Shown here piece after piece: positions 7,286 through 8,550 of a stretch of 8,550 nt of DNA. Below the pieces are notes generated by a model, which had not been told where the DNA came from, made no database searches, and saw only the letters and a program-made list of their open reading frames with translations. The stretch spans positions 1 through 8,550 of the forward strand of contig JASHPC010000067.1 of the NCBI GenBank assembly GCA_030038335.1. The letters are read 5' to 3'. The first letter of the stretch is position 1. Each line of letters starts with the position of its first letter. The DNA comes from Vulcanimicrobiota bacterium. GTDB lineage: Bacteria; Vulcanimicrobiota; Vulcanimicrobiia; Vulcanimicrobiales; Vulcanimicrobiaceae. The translations under genes were made by a program, and so were the position numbers.

Positions 7286-8550
7286 TCAGGCTTCGCGAGG
7301 TCGCGACCGACGACGATCGTCACGTCGCTATGGCCCGCCGTCGACGAAGCCGTGTCCGAGACGATGCTCACCGCCTGCCATGACGGCGGGAGCGCCTCGC
7401 GCACGCGCTGGCCGGCGAACAATACGCTCGAGTGCTCATGAATTTGCGTCGTCATCACGTCGTCACTCGAGAAATCACCGATGTCGCCGATTTGGAAGCC
7501 GGCTCGCCGCAAGCGTTCGGCGACGCGATGCGCCGCACCGCGAACTCCGCTGCCATTTTCAACGTCGACGCGCAGCGTCGCAGGTGGAATCGCTGCAAGC
7601 GCCATTGGATTGGGTGCCGGAGTCGGCGTCGGAGGCGCAACGAGCATCTGCTGCACGAGATCTTCCTTTGCCGACTGATTCACGACGAGGTCGTCGCCAT
7701 CTGCCAGCTCGACGTCGCCGGTATACGGAATCTGCTTCGCGATGAAGTCCTTCGGCGCGATGTCCGCGTAGTACGTCGCGAGCGAGAGCATCTCGCTCTG
7801 CGACAGATTCGTCTGCAGGTTGTCGCGCACGATTCCGATGAGTTGCCCAAGCTGCATGAGCATCGCGAACTTGTTCGCCTTCAGCTTGTCGATGACGGCT
7901 CGCGCAACTTGCTGCTGGCGCATGATGCGGCATGGGTCGCTGCACCAATCGTGGCGGAATCGCGCGTATTCCACCGCCTGCGCACCGTTGAGATGCTGCA
8001 AGCCGGGCTTGAAATGAATGTGGAGGTGGCCCCAGTTGTCGTCGTAGTCGATCGGCCCGTTGACGCAATGCTCCGGATTCATCAAGCAGTCGGAGTTTTT
8101 CACGTTCACGTCGACGCCGCCGATGGCGTCGATGATTTCACGCGCGCCGTTCACGCGCAAGATCGCGTACCGATCGAATTCGGGAATCCCGAGAAAGCGC
8201 GAAATGACCTCTTGCGCCTCTTTCACCCCGCCGTCCGATTGCGCCTGATTGATCTTCCCTTGATGGCCATCGGGGAACGTCGCAAGCGAGTCGCGGAGAA
8301 CCGAGAGCTCGTAGATACGATGGTCGCGAAAGTCGAAGTTCATCGCCCAGATGACGTCGCTGCGCGAGTCCTTCGAGAACGGCTCGTCGTTGGCAGTGTA
8401 GTCGTAGTCGAGCCCCTCGACGAGCACGAGAAGATTGTTCTTTCCGAAGACTTGCTGCGGCGTCGGCACGAATGCGCGCGAGAACGCAAGCAACGGATTC
8501 TCGTGTCGCGCGACGACGCTGTATCCTATGAATCCCGCGATCAGCCCGAT
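7282..8550 (-). CDS. LytR-CpsA-Psr family glycopolymer transferase with LytR_C domain (5' partial)
   Basis: LCP proteins transfer undecaprenyl-phosphate-linked glycopolymers onto peptidoglycan or other acceptors at the outer face of the membrane. The frame stays open to the right edge and the first visible residues, IGLIAGFIGYSVVARHE, are the end of a membrane anchor, so the true start lies outside the window; the in-frame TTG at 8493 is an internal Leu codon. Of 422 visible residues, the LCP domain shows the RSD (63-65), SVLRDS (83-88, with R86 and D87 of the catalytic site), KINQAQSDGG (99-108), IGGVDV (143-148) and ARFRHD...CRIMRQQQ (196-214) motifs. A Pro/Thr linker (about 305-316) leads to a LytR_C domain (about 326-416, starting LRVDVENGSGVRGAA). 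Four cysteines (155, 162, 203, 207) lie in or next to the catalytic domain. The gene is first in a coupled series with the deacetylase. Confidence 0.93.
   Translation of the reverse strand: MGLIAGFIGYSVVARHENPLLAFSRAFVPTPQQVFGKNNLLVLVEGLDYDYTANDEPFSKDSRSDVIWAMNFDFRDHRIYELSVLRDSLATFPDGHQGKINQAQSDGGVKEAQEVISRFLGIPEFDRYAILRVNGAREIIDAIGGVDVNVKNSDCLMNPEHCVNGPIDYDDNWGHLHIHFKPGLQHLNGAQAVEYARFRHDWCSDPCRIMRQQQVARAVIDKLKANKFAMLMQLGQLIGIVRDNLQTNLSQSEMLSLATYYADIAPKDFIAKQIPYTGDVELADGDDLVVNQSAKEDLVQQMLVAPPTPTPAPNPMALAAIPPATLRVDVENGSGVRGAAHRVAERLRRAGFQIGDIGDFSSDDVMTTQIHEHSSVLFAGQRVREALPPSWQAVSIVSDTASSTAGHSDVTIVVGRDLAKPE

Noticed and set aside
8491..8493. TTG as start of the LCP gene
   Set aside because: The frame continues upstream to the window edge and encodes the end of a membrane anchor, which LCP proteins need; the TTG is an internal Leu codon.

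Overview
The window is about 63% G+C by eye and carries six protein-coding genes, all on the minus strand, so transcription runs from high to low coordinates. In that order they are: a LytR-CpsA-Psr (LCP) glycopolymer transferase that is cut by the right edge, a membrane-anchored polysaccharide deacetylase, a 66-residue single-pass membrane protein, a beta-propeller-like lipoprotein with a Pro/Thr-rich linker, a soluble triple-GAF histidine kinase, and secA. No RNA gene, insertion sequence, phage gene or CRISPR array is visible.

Organism: this is a free-living bacterium with a high-G+C genome. The combination of an NHL-like lipoprotein containing 'NVAPT..LSG' repeats and (PT)n linkers with LCP and NodB-type envelope enzymes reminds me of Eremiobacterota/Vulcanimicrobiota (WPS-2) genomes. 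That is an inference from protein style, not a proven assignment. Chloroflexota, Dormibacterota or Armatimonadota are not excluded.

Right half (about 5.1-8.55 kb): this is a tightly packed cell-envelope unit. The LCP stop and the deacetylase start share an ATGA. The deacetylase stop lies in the Shine-Dalgarno region of the small membrane protein, which starts with TTG. The small gene then overlaps the lipoprotein start by 11 bases. The four products would be made from one mRNA and all appear to act at or outside the cytoplasmic membrane: glycopolymer attachment to the wall, glycan deacetylation, an unknown membrane peptide, and a lipid-anchored propeller protein.

Left half (about 0.2-5.1 kb): a roughly 100-base gap holds a hairpin just after the lipoprotein stop and a candidate sigma70-like promoter. 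It is followed by the kinase gene and, 20 bases further on, secA, the ATPase motor of the general secretion pathway. Kinase and secA are therefore probably co-transcribed. No response regulator is present. Downstream of secA is a 215-base non-coding stretch with a candidate intrinsic terminator and several short repeats.

I see no clearly new system. The features that most merit follow-up are the undescribed 66-aa membrane protein within the envelope operon, the linkage of a soluble multi-GAF kinase to secA, and a cysteine-enriched LCP catalytic domain.
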